Of a DNA stretch of 56,804 nt, positions 7,384 through 18,128 are shown piece by piece. The stretch covers positions 1 to 56,804 of the IMG/VR virus record IMGVR_UViG_3300035034_002337, one strand, 5' to 3'. The first letter of the stretch is position 1. Each line of letters opens with the position of its first letter. A program made the position numbers and the translations under genes. The notes below the pieces were generated by a model. The model ran no database searches. It worked only from the letters and a program-made list of their open reading frames with translations, and was not told the DNA's origin. Origin of the DNA: a virus.

Positions 7384-9269
7384 ACAAACAAACCAACAAA
7401 GACTTTTCAGACAAAAACAAAATCGGATATTTAGCCAAAGATTTTTCTGGGTTGAAGAACAATATGTTGGAGTTGATTAAGTCATATTATCCAAGTACAT
7501 ATCGCGATTTTAAGGACGGGTCAGCGGGAATGATGTTCGTTGACACGGTGGCTGCGGTTGGAGATATACTTTCATTTTATACTGACTACCAGTTTTCAGA
7601 ATCATTTATTGGTTCGGTTACAGAGCGACAAAACATTATTAAATTGGCAAAGTCAATGGGATACAAGCCAATGGCATCGCGACCAGCTTCTACCGTTCTT
7701 GACGTATTTCAGATTGTACCATCAACAACAGACGAACATGGCAATTTTGTGCCAGACTACACCTTTGCTCTTGCCATAAACGAAAATATGATAGTTTCGT
7801 CCAATAACGGAGTTAAGTTTCGGACAACCGCACCAGTCGACTTTTCTATAACTACCCCATCAAATTCAATTGAGGTTTCTGCATTTAACCGAAATCAATC
7901 AAACGAAATTGAAACGTTTTTGCTAAAAAAACAAGTGGAAGTGTCAGCGGGTGAAATAGTAACCGAAACATTTCAGATTAATTCATCACAAGAATTCTAC
8001 AAGCTATCGTTAAGCCGCACCGATGTTATCGAGGTATTAAGTGTAATTGATTCCGACGGCTATCGATGGTATGAAGTAGACAATCTAGTTCAAGACGTGG
8101 TTATAACAGATCATCAAAACACACAGTCAAATAACAAAGAGTTGTCAAGGCATAGAGCATCCGCTCCGTTTTTATTAACTTCACTGCGTACCGACAGAAA
8201 ATTTGTATCATACATCGACGACACAAATAAAACGACATTAGAGTTTGGTTCGGGAGAAAACACAAACATTCAAGACAGAACTATATCAAACATAAAAGAT
8301 ATTTCACTAAATCGAGGAGTAAACAGTATTTCGATTGACCCTACCAATTTTATTGACGGTCCATCGTTTGGACTAAAACCATCAATCAACACTGCATTGA
8401 CCGTTGAGTACATTGCTGGTGGTGGTATAGAATCCAATATAGGAGCTAACGAACTCACGAATATATTGCGTGTGGAATACTCACAAAGTATAGACGGGTT
8501 TACCAACAACGAACAAAGTTTAATTCGCCAACTTAGAAAGTCTGTAAAGGTAACTAATGAGGAAGGTGCATCAGGCGGCAAGGGAATAGAAAGCGATACA
8601 GAAATTAAGCAAAACGCATTGGCATTCATGAATTCCCAAAATAGAATCGTTACTGCGGAGGATTATATGGTTCGATCACGGTCCATGCCAAAGAAATACG
8701 GTTCCATAGCAAAAAGTTTTGCGGTGTCGGACGACTTCTTACGCGAAAATTCTACTTCACACGGTGACTCCAAGACCTTTGCAGTTAATTTATTTGTTCT
8801 TGGATTCGATACCAATAAAAACTTAACTGGACTGAACGAAGCCGTCCGAAAAAATCTTATTGAATATTTGCGGCCATATCGAATGATGACTGATGACATT
8901 GTAATAAAGAACGGAAATGTTGTCAATGTGGGAATCAACTATGAAATCGTTTCGTTTGCGGGTGAAAATCGACAGCTTCTTATGTTCAATTGCAACGAAG
9001 TAATCAAAAGCTTTTTTGAGATTGATAAGTGGGAATTTAACCAACCAATATATTTAAATTCACTTATGCTTGCGATTGGAAATGTGAGCGGAGTTAGGTC
9101 AGTAAGTAAAGTTGAGGTTATTAATAAGACACGAGAAGTTGGTGACTATTCAATCAGTAAATACAATATAGAAACAGCAACTAAAAATGGAATAGTTTTC
9201 CCCTCAGTGGACCCCTGTATATTTGAACTGAAATATCCTGATATGGATATCTCCGGTAAATGCATTTAG
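7380..9269 (+). CDS. 6: Baseplate wedge subunit gp6 (baseplate J family)
   Basis: 629 residues, close to T4 gp6 (660). The N-terminus has the family motif DFSGLKNNMLELIKSYYP... DGSAGMMFVDTVAAVGD followed by SFYTDYQFSESF. The C-terminal part contains the baseplate-J-like stretch RIVTAEDYMVRSRSMPKKYG and GNVSGVRSVSKVEV. gp6 forms the continuous inner ring of the baseplate with gp7 and gp53. The 4-nt overlap with gp25 suggests coupled translation. Confidence 0.9.
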   Translation: MNKQTNKDFSDKNKIGYLAKDFSGLKNNMLELIKSYYPSTYRDFKDGSAGMMFVDTVAAVGDILSFYTDYQFSESFIGSVTERQNIIKLAKSMGYKPMASRPASTVLDVFQIVPSTTDEHGNFVPDYTFALAINENMIVSSNNGVKFRTTAPVDFSITTPSNSIEVSAFNRNQSNEIETFLLKKQVEVSAGEIVTETFQINSSQEFYKLSLSRTDVIEVLSVIDSDGYRWYEVDNLVQDVVITDHQNTQSNNKELSRHRASAPFLLTSLRTDRKFVSYIDDTNKTTLEFGSGENTNIQDRTISNIKDISLNRGVNSISIDPTNFIDGPSFGLKPSINTALTVEYIAGGGIESNIGANELTNILRVEYSQSIDGFTNNEQSLIRQLRKSVKVTNEEGASGGKGIESDTEIKQNALAFMNSQNRIVTAEDYMVRSRSMPKKYGSIAKSFAVSDDFLRENSTSHGDSKTFAVNLFVLGFDTNKNLTGLNEAVRKNLIEYLRPYRMMTDDIVIKNGNVVNVGINYEIVSFAGENRQLLMFNCNEVIKSFFEIDKWEFNQPIYLNSLMLAIGNVSGVRSVSKVEVINKTREVGDYSISKYNIETATKNGIVFPSVDPCIFELKYPDMDISGKCI

Positions 9270-9288
9270 TGGATAAGTCACAACCACA

Positions 9289-9297
9289 CATATTTAT
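9289..9297 (+). promoter_or_regulatory. Late-promoter-like motif, 5 nt before ATG
   Basis: CATATTTAT lies 5 nt before ATG 9303 (spacer ATGAT) in the short gap after gp6. Confidence 0.55.
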
Positions 9298-9302
9298 ATG
9301 AT

Positions 9303-11522
9303 ATGGTCACGTTTATTTATCCAGAGAAAGATTCATTTATATCAAGCCATCCATCTTTAATCACACGAAACTTTGGTAAAGACGAGATTCTTGAAATAGA
9401 AAACAGAAAAAATTATTTTGTTGGAAATAACTTGGTATCGTATAATGCCGAGTCTCGTGCATTGCTGCGATTCGATGTGGCTGAGATTTCAAAGTCACTA
9501 GCCAACGGAACCGTAGACCGTCCAAGGTTTATACTTAACCTAAAGGTCGCTGAATTTGTTGACATCCCAGAGCAATTTGAGATTGTTGCGAACCCTATAT
9601 CACAAAGTTGGCAAGCTGGTACAGGAAGAGTTGCAGACGAAATGGAATCAAACGGGGTATCGTGGAATTATAGATACGCAAATTCTAAACCTTGGTCATC
9701 TGAAACATTTCCAGACCAAGTAAACGGTGGTACATGGTATGAAAATATTCCTTCTATGTCGTACGTTGTTCCGTCAGGGTCAATTGCAGTAACAGGATTG
9801 TTATCAGGGGATAGTTTTTATGTTACGTCGTCCACAGGGGTTGTAAGCTCGTTTCTAAGTGAATACGCCCAAGCAACAGAATATGTTGGAGTTTCGAGTG
9901 CATCTGTGAACATAACCGCAATTTCAAATTTTGATGTATTTGCACTAAAAACTGTGTTAACAAGTAGTATAAGTGTTGTAAACAAACATGTACCAAGCAA
10001 GTGTAACAATAACACATTTATTGGCTGGGAATCAGACGTCTCGACTGATGCATCGTATTCATTGCAGGTAAACTCTGCTTCATTCCAACACGGCAAAGTA
10101 ATCAAAATATCCGATTCTACACAACCACAGTTATTTATATCGACCCCAAACTCAAGCGTGGTTACGTCTACGTGTGCCACGCAGTTTTTTGGTGCAGTTG
10201 GTGACATTTTGACGGATGCCAGTGAATTTTCACGAGTTGTTAACTCGGTTCCTAATTTTTATATGTCATCATCAGTGTCCCAATCTATCAACGGGGTGGA
10301 AACACAAACATATGTTAATTTGGTCGCGAGTGATATGGGTGAGTTGGGAAATTCAGCGTATGTTCTTGATCTCGACGACTTTATGGTGTCACAATCCACA
10401 AACACCTGCGGGGACAAAGTTGATACACGAGTATACGCATCCCAAAGCCTTATGGGAGGTTCCGGCGACGGTCTATATTCACGCTTTGGCCAACTTGTTA
10501 ATGCCTTATCTGATATTTCACAGTCACATAATATTACGTTTACCACAAGTAGTCAGACAATACATTTTATTTCTACAATTTCAGGTAGCGTAGGAAACCA
10601 ATTCAGTTTTTCGTCAGGCTCAACTGAAACATTGTTCTCGGGTGCAAGTCAGACAACCGTTTCTACATTGAAATTAGATGATATTTCAACTAATACGTAC
10701 TTTTTCGACACAACCCCTACCCCTTCAACTAACATCGAGAATTTGACTACTAAAATTAACCAAGTGATTCCCGACGTTGTAGCCAAAAATGTGGGAAGTA
10801 GTATCCTATTTACTGCACCGAATGGAGTCGGTGGGATCGCGGTTGAGTTTGACAATCTACAAGTTCCATTAAGTAATGCGGAAGAACTGTATACAGTTTC
10901 GTCAACCACCTCTCAATCGTTCAGTAACAAAACATCCGATTTGCAACTTGACATAACCGACATTGTTTTAGCGTGGGTTCATCACGATATCCCTAACGAA
11001 GGAATAATATTACGAAACGTATCGGACGGCCAACTAGATTCGGGCAAGATTAGGTTTTATTCGATGGACACCAACACAATATATACTCCACGGATATCTG
11101 TGAATTATAACGATCAAGTATTCAGAACCGAAAGCTTGACTCCATTAGACCCCACATCAGAGAGTTCAATCTTTGTATCGAATGTAAAAACGAATTATAA
11201 GAATTCAGATATTATCAGATTTAAGGTATATGCACGACAACGATATCCAATGAAAACGTATAGCTCACAGCTTTCTCGGTTTATGTCGTCGAACTATTTA
11301 CCTATCGAGTCTGAGTTTTCGATAATTGATGAGGAAAGTGAAGAAACCATTATCGATTTTGGCCCATACACACGTATCTCGTGTGATATAGGAGGCCCAT
11401 TTTTCGTGGTAGATATGTCTACGTTACCACAAGAGCGGTATATGAGCTTTTTAATAAAGGTAACTGAAAATGGACGATCAAAAATATATATAACAAACCA
11501 CCCGTTTAAAATATCAAGATAA
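9303..11522 (+). CDS. Tail/baseplate protein with DNRLRE-like modules
   Basis: 739 residues, beta-rich and Ser/Thr/Val-rich. The N-terminal 150 residues match the DNRLRE/CBM96 style (RALLRFDVAEI, LNLKVAEF, ANPISQSWQAGTG), a beta-sandwich found in surface and carbohydrate-related proteins. A second part of the same type appears near residues 540-600 (LQLDITDIVLAWVHH, EGIILRNVSD, GKIRFYSMD). The middle has repeated Ser/Val segments typical of fibres. It sits between gp6 and a gp7-like protein, so it is probably an outer baseplate or fibre-attachment component that may bind host glycans. The stop overlaps the next start by one base. Confidence 0.6.
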   Translation: MVTFIYPEKDSFISSHPSLITRNFGKDEILEIENRKNYFVGNNLVSYNAESRALLRFDVAEISKSLANGTVDRPRFILNLKVAEFVDIPEQFEIVANPISQSWQAGTGRVADEMESNGVSWNYRYANSKPWSSETFPDQVNGGTWYENIPSMSYVVPSGSIAVTGLLSGDSFYVTSSTGVVSSFLSEYAQATEYVGVSSASVNITAISNFDVFALKTVLTSSISVVNKHVPSKCNNNTFIGWESDVSTDASYSLQVNSASFQHGKVIKISDSTQPQLFISTPNSSVVTSTCATQFFGAVGDILTDASEFSRVVNSVPNFYMSSSVSQSINGVETQTYVNLVASDMGELGNSAYVLDLDDFMVSQSTNTCGDKVDTRVYASQSLMGGSGDGLYSRFGQLVNALSDISQSHNITFTTSSQTIHFISTISGSVGNQFSFSSGSTETLFSGASQTTVSTLKLDDISTNTYFFDTTPTPSTNIENLTTKINQVIPDVVAKNVGSSILFTAPNGVGGIAVEFDNLQVPLSNAEELYTVSSTTSQSFSNKTSDLQLDITDIVLAWVHHDIPNEGIILRNVSDGQLDSGKIRFYSMDTNTIYTPRISVNYNDQVFRTESLTPLDPTSESSIFVSNVKTNYKNSDIIRFKVYARQRYPMKTYSSQLSRFMSSNYLPIESEFSIIDEESEETIIDFGPYTRISCDIGGPFFVVDMSTLPQERYMSFLIKVTENGRSKIYITNHPFKISR

Positions 11523-11962
11523 TGACAACAAATAAACGATTATCACGTTTTCAGAATGACAAGTTGCTTAGTGCTACTGTATCAGGAGCCTTGGTAAATT
11601 TGTCACTTCAATCTAATGGAATACTTCGAACCAACATAAAATCAACTTCACCAACAGAGGCACTGTTTTCTATTCCAGTTCAGATTTCTCGGTTATCAAA
11701 CGATAAGGTTGCTGAGATGTATGACACCACATTCTCTGAATTTGTTGATCAGCCTATAACAAGTCAACCACTACCCAATGTGGAATCTGAGTCGTTGAAC
11801 GCCCAACTAACTGAAATAATAACCAATTCAGATAGCTTAGACGATGCAAACTCTTTAATCGATTCCCAACAATCTACCATAATTCAACTTCGAATACTTC
11901 TGGGCCAAGGAACCACGGCGTCAGATTTTAGTACTGCATTTCCATATCTTCCAAATTCGTAA
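11522..11962 (+). CDS. Small unassigned baseplate-region protein
   Basis: 146 residues, Ser/Gln/Asn-rich (FQNDKLLSATVSGALVNLSL..., IPVQISRLSNDKVAEMYD). It shares single-base overlaps with both neighbours (ATAATG and TAATG type junctions), which ties its expression to the DNRLRE and gp7-like proteins. No domain recognised; an accessory of the large neighbouring proteins is the most likely role. Confidence 0.5.
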   Translation: MTTNKRLSRFQNDKLLSATVSGALVNLSLQSNGILRTNIKSTSPTEALFSIPVQISRLSNDKVAEMYDTTFSEFVDQPITSQPLPNVESESLNAQLTEIITNSDSLDDANSLIDSQQSTIIQLRILLGQGTTASDFSTAFPYLPNS

Positions 11963-14900
11963 TGTTCAATATAAACAAATACACGTCTGTTTCACAAAAG
12001 CATAATGGACTATATTCGGGGTCATTTCTGGATGGCACTAAAGTCTCTTATGTCACAACACCAGATAGTATAAACTACAAGTTTGGGAAGCGAGCACAAG
12101 ATACACTGGAGATTTCGGTGTATGACTCATCAACTAAAAATTTAATCGGATGGACCACATTTTCAGGAAAGGATTCTGTAAATCAGTCGGTTAAGGCATC
12201 ATTCACCAACCTAGACGGAACCTTAGTTGACAACTCGTACATTAAATTTCTTTCTGATTTTTTTGTGTTGGTTGATGGCGACGGAAAGCATGAGATTGTC
12301 ATTGATCCTATTTCAGACGTTGAGCTGCTTGGGTTATCAAAAAATTCATCATTTACATTTGGATACACCCCAATATCGGATAGAGTTGGTAATTTTTCTC
12401 GTCCTATATACATAACCGAAATATCACCGTCGCGGACTGAGATTAAGCTAAACCTAAGCACCACATCTAATCCACACACCGATTTAGAGTTCAACAACTT
12501 CAAAGAGAACAAATTTTTAACTAGTGTTATAATAGACGACATTCTGGGTAGTATAGAAGAATATAAAATAGAACAGCTATTCTTTTTACATCAACCAAAT
12601 AACGCGGCGGTTGTAAACGAGCTAAAACAGTTGCTGGCGTTGCAACGAGATATTGACGTAATCACGTTTCTAAATGAAATACACACAGCAGGTGGAATTT
12701 TCTCAGTACATTATCAATTTAAAAATTGGTTATTCTCGAAATATAATAATAGTATTTCTGAACAAGACGCTATTCTAACGGTTACTCAGATCATAACTGA
12801 CATTGTTAGAAAGTATATAGGTGATAAGGTTCCCGGTTCCATAGCACCAAGCGTTCAGATTGAGCAATTCCTAACACATATACTTACCACAATTTACGGT
12901 TCATCAATTACAACCACAATAAACTCGTATAGATCAGAGCGGTTCGAGCCTTTACAGATGGTATTGAACTTTGGAAACAACCAACAGTTCCACATCACAC
13001 GATGGTATTCCCAAGACGGATATCTAATAGTCAAGCTCGCGAACTCTTTACCGGACACATTTAATATCGGGATGCCGTGTTATATGTCACGGATTGTATC
13101 AAGTACAATTTTTGTGGACTATTCACCGTTTTCGAGTACGAAAACTGAGTTGATAGAGCTACAAGTTCCTGACTTCTCTCATTTTTTTCCAAACGAATAT
13201 GTAAATAACACGCCATCTAGCGTGTCCACCTCCGTTAAACATAGAGTATCGCGAATATCTTCTGATATATCTTTGTTAGACCTAAACATAGATTATTCTA
13301 AGTTTGAAAACTTTATTGTGTTTTCATCTGCCGAGCATCGAGCTGCTATATTCGACCAAAAGAAAACTCTCATCACATCGTTGTATGAGTCAAACGCACA
13401 ATTAGAAGCCGTGGGAGATAACTATGCCGATTTGGAAATCGCACAAAATCTCACACGTATAAGTGAAGTACAACGCTCGTTTGATGGATATGAGCTGTTT
13501 TGTTTTCACAACCCAGACATATTTAACGAACATTTCAATGGAACACAGTCAGCAGCGGTCTTGTATGATAGAGACAACCAAAATAGTTTGATAAGCAATC
13601 TGCCAGCGTATATTACGTCCGATATTAAAAACTCCGAGTTTACAACATTCATAAACTTGGTGGGTCATTACTTTGATAATTTATACGCATCTATAAAAAA
13701 TTTCAATGCTGCCAAAGTTTCTGACGCATATGGATCAGTAACAACATCAACTGAATTTATTAAGAAAGTTCTTTCTTCGTTGGGGTGGGATATATCATAC
13801 GCCACAAAAGATCTGTTTCTTGAAATGTTTGGTGAAGATAGTCACGGAAATTCCGTGGAACTAAAGAGTGGTAGTCAACGACGCGAAGTCATATTAAAAC
13901 GTTTCATTAATGCGTTGCCATACATCCTAAAGACTCAGGGGACAGAAGAATCAATTCGTTCTATTTTTGCTGTGTATGGAATCCCACGGTCAATCTCAAA
14001 GGTAAGAGAGTTTAATACCGTTCCTACGATAGGAAGCGATAAAGACAATGTGTTTTCATTCGATAATGAATACTACGCAGCTCATTACAATGGAGCAGGA
14101 GAGTTTATTCAAACTCCATGGGTGGACGATATACAAAGTTTGGAATTTAAGTTTTCGTTTGATATAGAAAAGATAAACAGAAACGGTTCTATTTTTCGCT
14201 TGGTTACACTCGGAGATAGTTGGGTGATGGGGGCCATACGCGACTCACACGATTCTAAGTTCGGTCGAATGTTTTTTACTGTGGCAGCTGTTCCGGGCGA
14301 CCAGAATACCATAAAAACGATTCGCACGCCACCACTTCCATTATTTGATGGTAATGTATTTTCAGTTTTATTAAAAAAGCACGATGTAATACTCGATTCT
14401 GATTTAGATTTGATATCAGATTATAACGTAGATTTATTACCACGTAAATTTAGCTTAATTGTTCAGCGGTCGGAGCAGAATGAAATTGTTCTTCAAGAGT
14501 CTGGGTCATTTGTATTTTCTTCTGAGTTTTGTGATTCATTTTCAGGTAAAAGTATAACGAACCCAATAGTTTCATTGGGAAATTTTGACCAAGTTTCACC
14601 CAGTACGATAACCCCTGACGTGGATGCGTTCTTTGGAACTATAGACGAAGTTAAGTATTATAAATCCGCATTGTCTCAGGCACGGTTCGACTCACACACT
14701 AAGTATGTAGATGCATATGATACAGACAACCACGAAACCCTAGAATCGGACTTAATGTTGTATCTAAATTTTGAGTCACCTCAAGATTTATTTTCTGGGT
14801 CGGTGCAGATCAATGATACAAATGGATATGTCCCAATTCAGAATAAAGCGTTCAACACGTCACTGTCTGATCTAAAGGCGTATAACTTCCCGAATTTAGA

Positions 14901-16368
14901 AACCGTTGAAACAATCTCATTTGTAAATGGTGGTTGTGTGGAGCTTCCGGCACCAATGGTTTCATCCTCCGCAGATTTTCCATGGCACTTTAAGTCATTT
15001 CGAACAAAGGAATATATTACTGTACCGAACATCGGAAACTCTTCGTTAAACGACGATAAGATATATTTTATGGACGAGTCGCGGCCACGTGAGCTGTCAA
15101 GTGAAGTATCTACGATGTATCCGATTGACAACCGTGGGGTATCAACACCAACACTTGGAATATTTTTCTCACCAACCAGTCAACTGAACCTAGAAATTTT
15201 ACAGTTTTTTGGTAAGATAAGCATTGGCGATTACATCGGAAATCCCGAAGATTTATATTCGTCAAAATATAGTCGATTTGAGAGTTTTCGCCACCGATTT
15301 TTCAAAAATTTCAATGGATCGAATTTTAATGAGTACATAAAAGTAATTAAGCAGTATGTGGACCCTTCGGTATACAATAACATACGAAAAGTCGTTCCCG
15401 CTAGGTCAAAGTTAAAAACTGGCCTGTTGATAGAACCGTCAATGTTGGAACGGAATAAAATAAAGCAGCGACCCGTTAGAGTAAGCGAAAATAGCTTAAT
15501 ACGTGGTTCCCTAAATACTAAGTTTTCTATATCCAGTGAACATGTCACCACAAACTACAACGGAACGCTGCGTCTCAGACGATCAACTAATGTATCGTCT
15601 ACGGTGCAGCGGTCGCCCGTACTCAAAACACTGGTGGGTTGGACAGACTTTCTATCTCACAACGGAGTGGTGATTCGTGGACGGGAACGTTTTATCTCAC
15701 AACGTGTATCATTTCAAACTCCCATTACTAAAACTATTAATGGAAAGCTATCTAGTATATTGGTAACAAAGACCGCGATTACACTAACCCCAATTGGTGA
15801 TAGAAATATATCGGATGTTTTGTTGGAGTCAGACGAAAAGTTTGGGGTAGGTAATTATACAACGTTCGTTGGTTATTCACCAATTCACCGAAAGAACCGA
15901 CGTAAGGTTTTACGAAGAATATCAGTTCAAACTTCGGAAACTACAATGCAACAACCAAAAGATGATAATATCGCGATTCATCAGATTACTTGTGCATTCC
16001 CACAAACCGTTTCATTGGGAACTGTTGTAGCGTTAGATCGTCCAGTAGTTATAGAAGGAAATACGGTTGTTATGGAAGAACGAGGTCCACCCATGTCAGA
16101 AGTTACTGTTGAAACTGCGACAACACAGGCATTACCAGCAGCAACAAATGTTCAAATAATACAGAACGTCAACGACAGAAATGTGGCCCCAATTGAAGGG
16201 GAGGGTGTAATCGATTTAGTGTTTACCCCACTTGAATACACCGTGTTAAATTCCACACACACTGACGGTAGTAGTCCCGTGGATACGACCCTAGTTGATC
16301 CATCGGTTACGGAAGGCGGAAGTAGTGAAATAATAAACGAAATAGAGCAGAAGGTGAAGCTTCGATAA
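11962..16368 (+). CDS. Giant gp7-like baseplate wedge protein with LamG-like domain
   Basis: 1468 residues, longer than T4 gp7 (1032). The segment near residues 640-680 (RREVILKRFINALPYIL, then GTEESIRSIFAVYGIP) is the helical motif seen in gp7-type and P2 gpI-like tail proteins that join baseplate to fibres. After it, residues about 713-920 look like a concanavalin/LamG-type beta-sandwich (FKFSFDIEKINRNGSIFRLV, a central strand set, and FGTIDEVKYYKSALS), a common glycan-binding fold. The C-terminal 300 residues are Arg/Thr-rich and repetitive. Position after gp6 matches gp7. I am confident of a baseplate role and moderately of the gp7 link. Confidence 0.65.
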   Translation: MFNINKYTSVSQKHNGLYSGSFLDGTKVSYVTTPDSINYKFGKRAQDTLEISVYDSSTKNLIGWTTFSGKDSVNQSVKASFTNLDGTLVDNSYIKFLSDFFVLVDGDGKHEIVIDPISDVELLGLSKNSSFTFGYTPISDRVGNFSRPIYITEISPSRTEIKLNLSTTSNPHTDLEFNNFKENKFLTSVIIDDILGSIEEYKIEQLFFLHQPNNAAVVNELKQLLALQRDIDVITFLNEIHTAGGIFSVHYQFKNWLFSKYNNSISEQDAILTVTQIITDIVRKYIGDKVPGSIAPSVQIEQFLTHILTTIYGSSITTTINSYRSERFEPLQMVLNFGNNQQFHITRWYSQDGYLIVKLANSLPDTFNIGMPCYMSRIVSSTIFVDYSPFSSTKTELIELQVPDFSHFFPNEYVNNTPSSVSTSVKHRVSRISSDISLLDLNIDYSKFENFIVFSSAEHRAAIFDQKKTLITSLYESNAQLEAVGDNYADLEIAQNLTRISEVQRSFDGYELFCFHNPDIFNEHFNGTQSAAVLYDRDNQNSLISNLPAYITSDIKNSEFTTFINLVGHYFDNLYASIKNFNAAKVSDAYGSVTTSTEFIKKVLSSLGWDISYATKDLFLEMFGEDSHGNSVELKSGSQRREVILKRFINALPYILKTQGTEESIRSIFAVYGIPRSISKVREFNTVPTIGSDKDNVFSFDNEYYAAHYNGAGEFIQTPWVDDIQSLEFKFSFDIEKINRNGSIFRLVTLGDSWVMGAIRDSHDSKFGRMFFTVAAVPGDQNTIKTIRTPPLPLFDGNVFSVLLKKHDVILDSDLDLISDYNVDLLPRKFSLIVQRSEQNEIVLQESGSFVFSSEFCDSFSGKSITNPIVSLGNFDQVSPSTITPDVDAFFGTIDEVKYYKSALSQARFDSHTKYVDAYDTDNHETLESDLMLYLNFESPQDLFSGSVQINDTNGYVPIQNKAFNTSLSDLKAYNFPNLETVETISFVNGGCVELPAPMVSSSADFPWHFKSFRTKEYITVPNIGNSSLNDDKIYFMDESRPRELSSEVSTMYPIDNRGVSTPTLGIFFSPTSQLNLEILQFFGKISIGDYIGNPEDLYSSKYSRFESFRHRFFKNFNGSNFNEYIKVIKQYVDPSVYNNIRKVVPARSKLKTGLLIEPSMLERNKIKQRPVRVSENSLIRGSLNTKFSISSEHVTTNYNGTLRLRRSTNVSSTVQRSPVLKTLVGWTDFLSHNGVVIRGRERFISQRVSFQTPITKTINGKLSSILVTKTAITLTPIGDRNISDVLLESDEKFGVGNYTTFVGYSPIHRKNRRKVLRRISVQTSETTMQQPKDDNIAIHQITCAFPQTVSLGTVVALDRPVVIEGNTVVMEERGPPMSEVTVETATTQALPAATNVQIIQNVNDRNVAPIEGEGVIDLVFTPLEYTVLNSTHTDGSSPVDTTLVDPSVTEGGSSEIINEIEQKVKLR

Positions 16369-16389
16369 TTGTCAATTTTTCGTGTTTGG

Positions 16390-16398
16390 CATATTTAT
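16390..16398 (+). promoter_or_regulatory. Late-promoter-like motif with separate SD
   Basis: CATATTTAT 17 nt before ATG 16416; AAGGAA follows within the gap, so this transcript probably has a leader. The octamer TTGGCATA occurs on both sides of the motif core. Confidence 0.6.
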
Positions 16399-16415
16399 TG
16401 GCATAAGGAAACAAT

Positions 16416-17039
16416 ATGGGATATTTAGATAGTAATAGTATAACAGTTAATGCGGTTCTTACCAAGAAAGGTCGAGAGATTTTGGCTAGAAACGGTGCAT
16501 TAAAAATAACATCGTTTGCATTGTCTGATGACGAAATTGATTATAGATTATACAACCCAAACCACCCACAGGGATCGTCGTATTACGACGTCGCGATAAG
16601 AAACACTCCTATTTTCGAACCACTTACCGACGAAACTCAATTACTGAAATACAAATTGGTAACGTTGACCGCTGGAGTAACTAAAATCCCAACAATCCAA
16701 TTAGATAGAGACTCGATAACCCTGAAATCCACCTTTACAGGAAATACTATCATCACGCCCGCGACCAACCCATCATATAACGTAACACTGGGATATACGG
16801 CGATATTAGGAAATCGAAACGTTGGCACATTAATAGGCGAGGGTATCAGTGAAGATGTTTCTGCATCCACACCGTCATTTGTGGGTGATGTTCTAACGTC
16901 TACTTCCCAAATAGCAGTAGGTAAGCGGTTCCGGTTGGTAGTAAATAGCTCACTGACCGAACAAATTTCAACAACATTAACCATCATCGGAAACGAAAGT
17001 GGTGGAAGCCGCTCAATTCCTGTTACAATAACAATTTAA
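16416..17039 (+). CDS. Tail structural protein, unassigned
   Basis: 207 residues. The N-terminal part (ITVNAVLTKKGREILARN, then FALSDDEIDYRLYNPNHP) is a pattern I associate with structural proteins of marine T4-like phages, but no T4 counterpart is clear. The second half is beta-rich with Ser/Thr repeats (LTSTSQIAVGKRFRLVVN) like a bacterial-Ig-type sandwich. It has a good ribosome-binding site (AAGGAA) and lies 2 nt before the next gene. Probably a baseplate or fibre adaptor. Confidence 0.55.
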   Translation: MGYLDSNSITVNAVLTKKGREILARNGALKITSFALSDDEIDYRLYNPNHPQGSSYYDVAIRNTPIFEPLTDETQLLKYKLVTLTAGVTKIPTIQLDRDSITLKSTFTGNTIITPATNPSYNVTLGYTAILGNRNVGTLIGEGISEDVSASTPSFVGDVLTSTSQIAVGKRFRLVVNSSLTEQISTTLTIIGNESGGSRSIPVTITI

Positions 17040-17041
17040 TT

Positions 17042-18115
17042 ATGAGTGTTTTTAAGAATCTACAAACAGGTGATGTTATTATCGGACGAACTGAACAGGT
17101 TTCGGAGGGTATATTTCCCGCTGGGGCATTTGAATGGTCAAACTTCTCATTGGATTCGTTCCAAACGGTAACCACTGGATCATCTGTATTAGACCCAAAA
17201 AGTGGATTATATTACTATAATGTGTTTACAGCAGATCCATCTGTTCACACTGACGCTGAATTGATATTCTCAGTTTCATACGGTAGTTTCGATAGCACAG
17301 GTTCGTCTGATTTGGACCGAACAAAGTTTAAGATATTTCCAACCAAAGCAATTTACTCACAATATAAGAATACAATTCTAACTCCAAGTGACGATTTATT
17401 TACGTTTTCGTCAGGCAGTGGTAAATTTGCGGACCTTGTTGACGCCAAAGATATCTATGTGCTGAATTTTAGCTCAGAAGCGATGCGTGAACGTGTGGAC
17501 GAAGGACTATTAGAATTTTCACTGAGTGGATCAAACGGAATTTTTACGTTCGTTGACGACTCACCCACTCAATCGTCAAAACAATCCGTGTACAATATTG
17601 TTTTAGGATCGATTATGACCGACACAGAAAATGGTGTTGTTGGTCCACCCATCGGTATCGGGTTGTTTTATCCTAGTCTCGGAGTGGTTGTTCTTAATGC
17701 ACAAAAGGTTGCGGAAATGGTTGGTCCAGAACTAATGCCAGTGGATGGCACAACTACGTTCGCACTAAATCATCGTAAATTCTTTGACGCTATTCAGTTT
17801 GGTTCACAGGATGTGCCGTTTAAAGGGCGTAGCTCTGAACTTGTGCCATCACGACAGTTTTTTATTCGCGTGAGAAATAATGAGTTTAATTACTCAAACA
17901 ACCCCACGTTTGTGTTGGACTCAACCGAAACAAATAATCCATCGGATGACGGTAAGATTATATACCCAGCATTTTATAGTGACCCACATGCATATATAAC
18001 AACAATAGGTCTTTACAACGAGAATAATGAGCTAATTGCAGTAGCAAAGTTAAGCCAACCGTTAGAAAAAACATTTGATTCTGAGGCTCTTATCAAAATT
18101 AAGCTGGATATCTAA
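17042..18115 (+). CDS. Tail structural protein sharing a C-terminal module
   Basis: 357 residues, beta-rich. The last 70 residues (FYSDPHAYITTIGLYNENNE, then VAKLSQPL) match the end of the following 1060-residue protein (VTTIGLYDDSYNLVGVAKLG), so both carry a common C-terminal module, probably for trimerisation or for docking onto the same partner. The N-terminal half (NLQTGDVIIGRTEQVSEGIF) is of the kind found in baseplate proteins of marine myoviruses. No exact function. Confidence 0.55.
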   Translation: MSVFKNLQTGDVIIGRTEQVSEGIFPAGAFEWSNFSLDSFQTVTTGSSVLDPKSGLYYYNVFTADPSVHTDAELIFSVSYGSFDSTGSSDLDRTKFKIFPTKAIYSQYKNTILTPSDDLFTFSSGSGKFADLVDAKDIYVLNFSSEAMRERVDEGLLEFSLSGSNGIFTFVDDSPTQSSKQSVYNIVLGSIMTDTENGVVGPPIGIGLFYPSLGVVVLNAQKVAEMVGPELMPVDGTTTFALNHRKFFDAIQFGSQDVPFKGRSSELVPSRQFFIRVRNNEFNYSNNPTFVLDSTETNNPSDDGKIIYPAFYSDPHAYITTIGLYNENNELIAVAKLSQPLEKTFDSEALIKIKLDI

Positions 18116-18128
18116 AATTATATATCTA

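Noticed and set aside
9823-10207. Antisense open frames in the DNRLRE protein gene
   Set aside because: Two antisense frames overlap each other and the real gene; no motif or start signal supports them.
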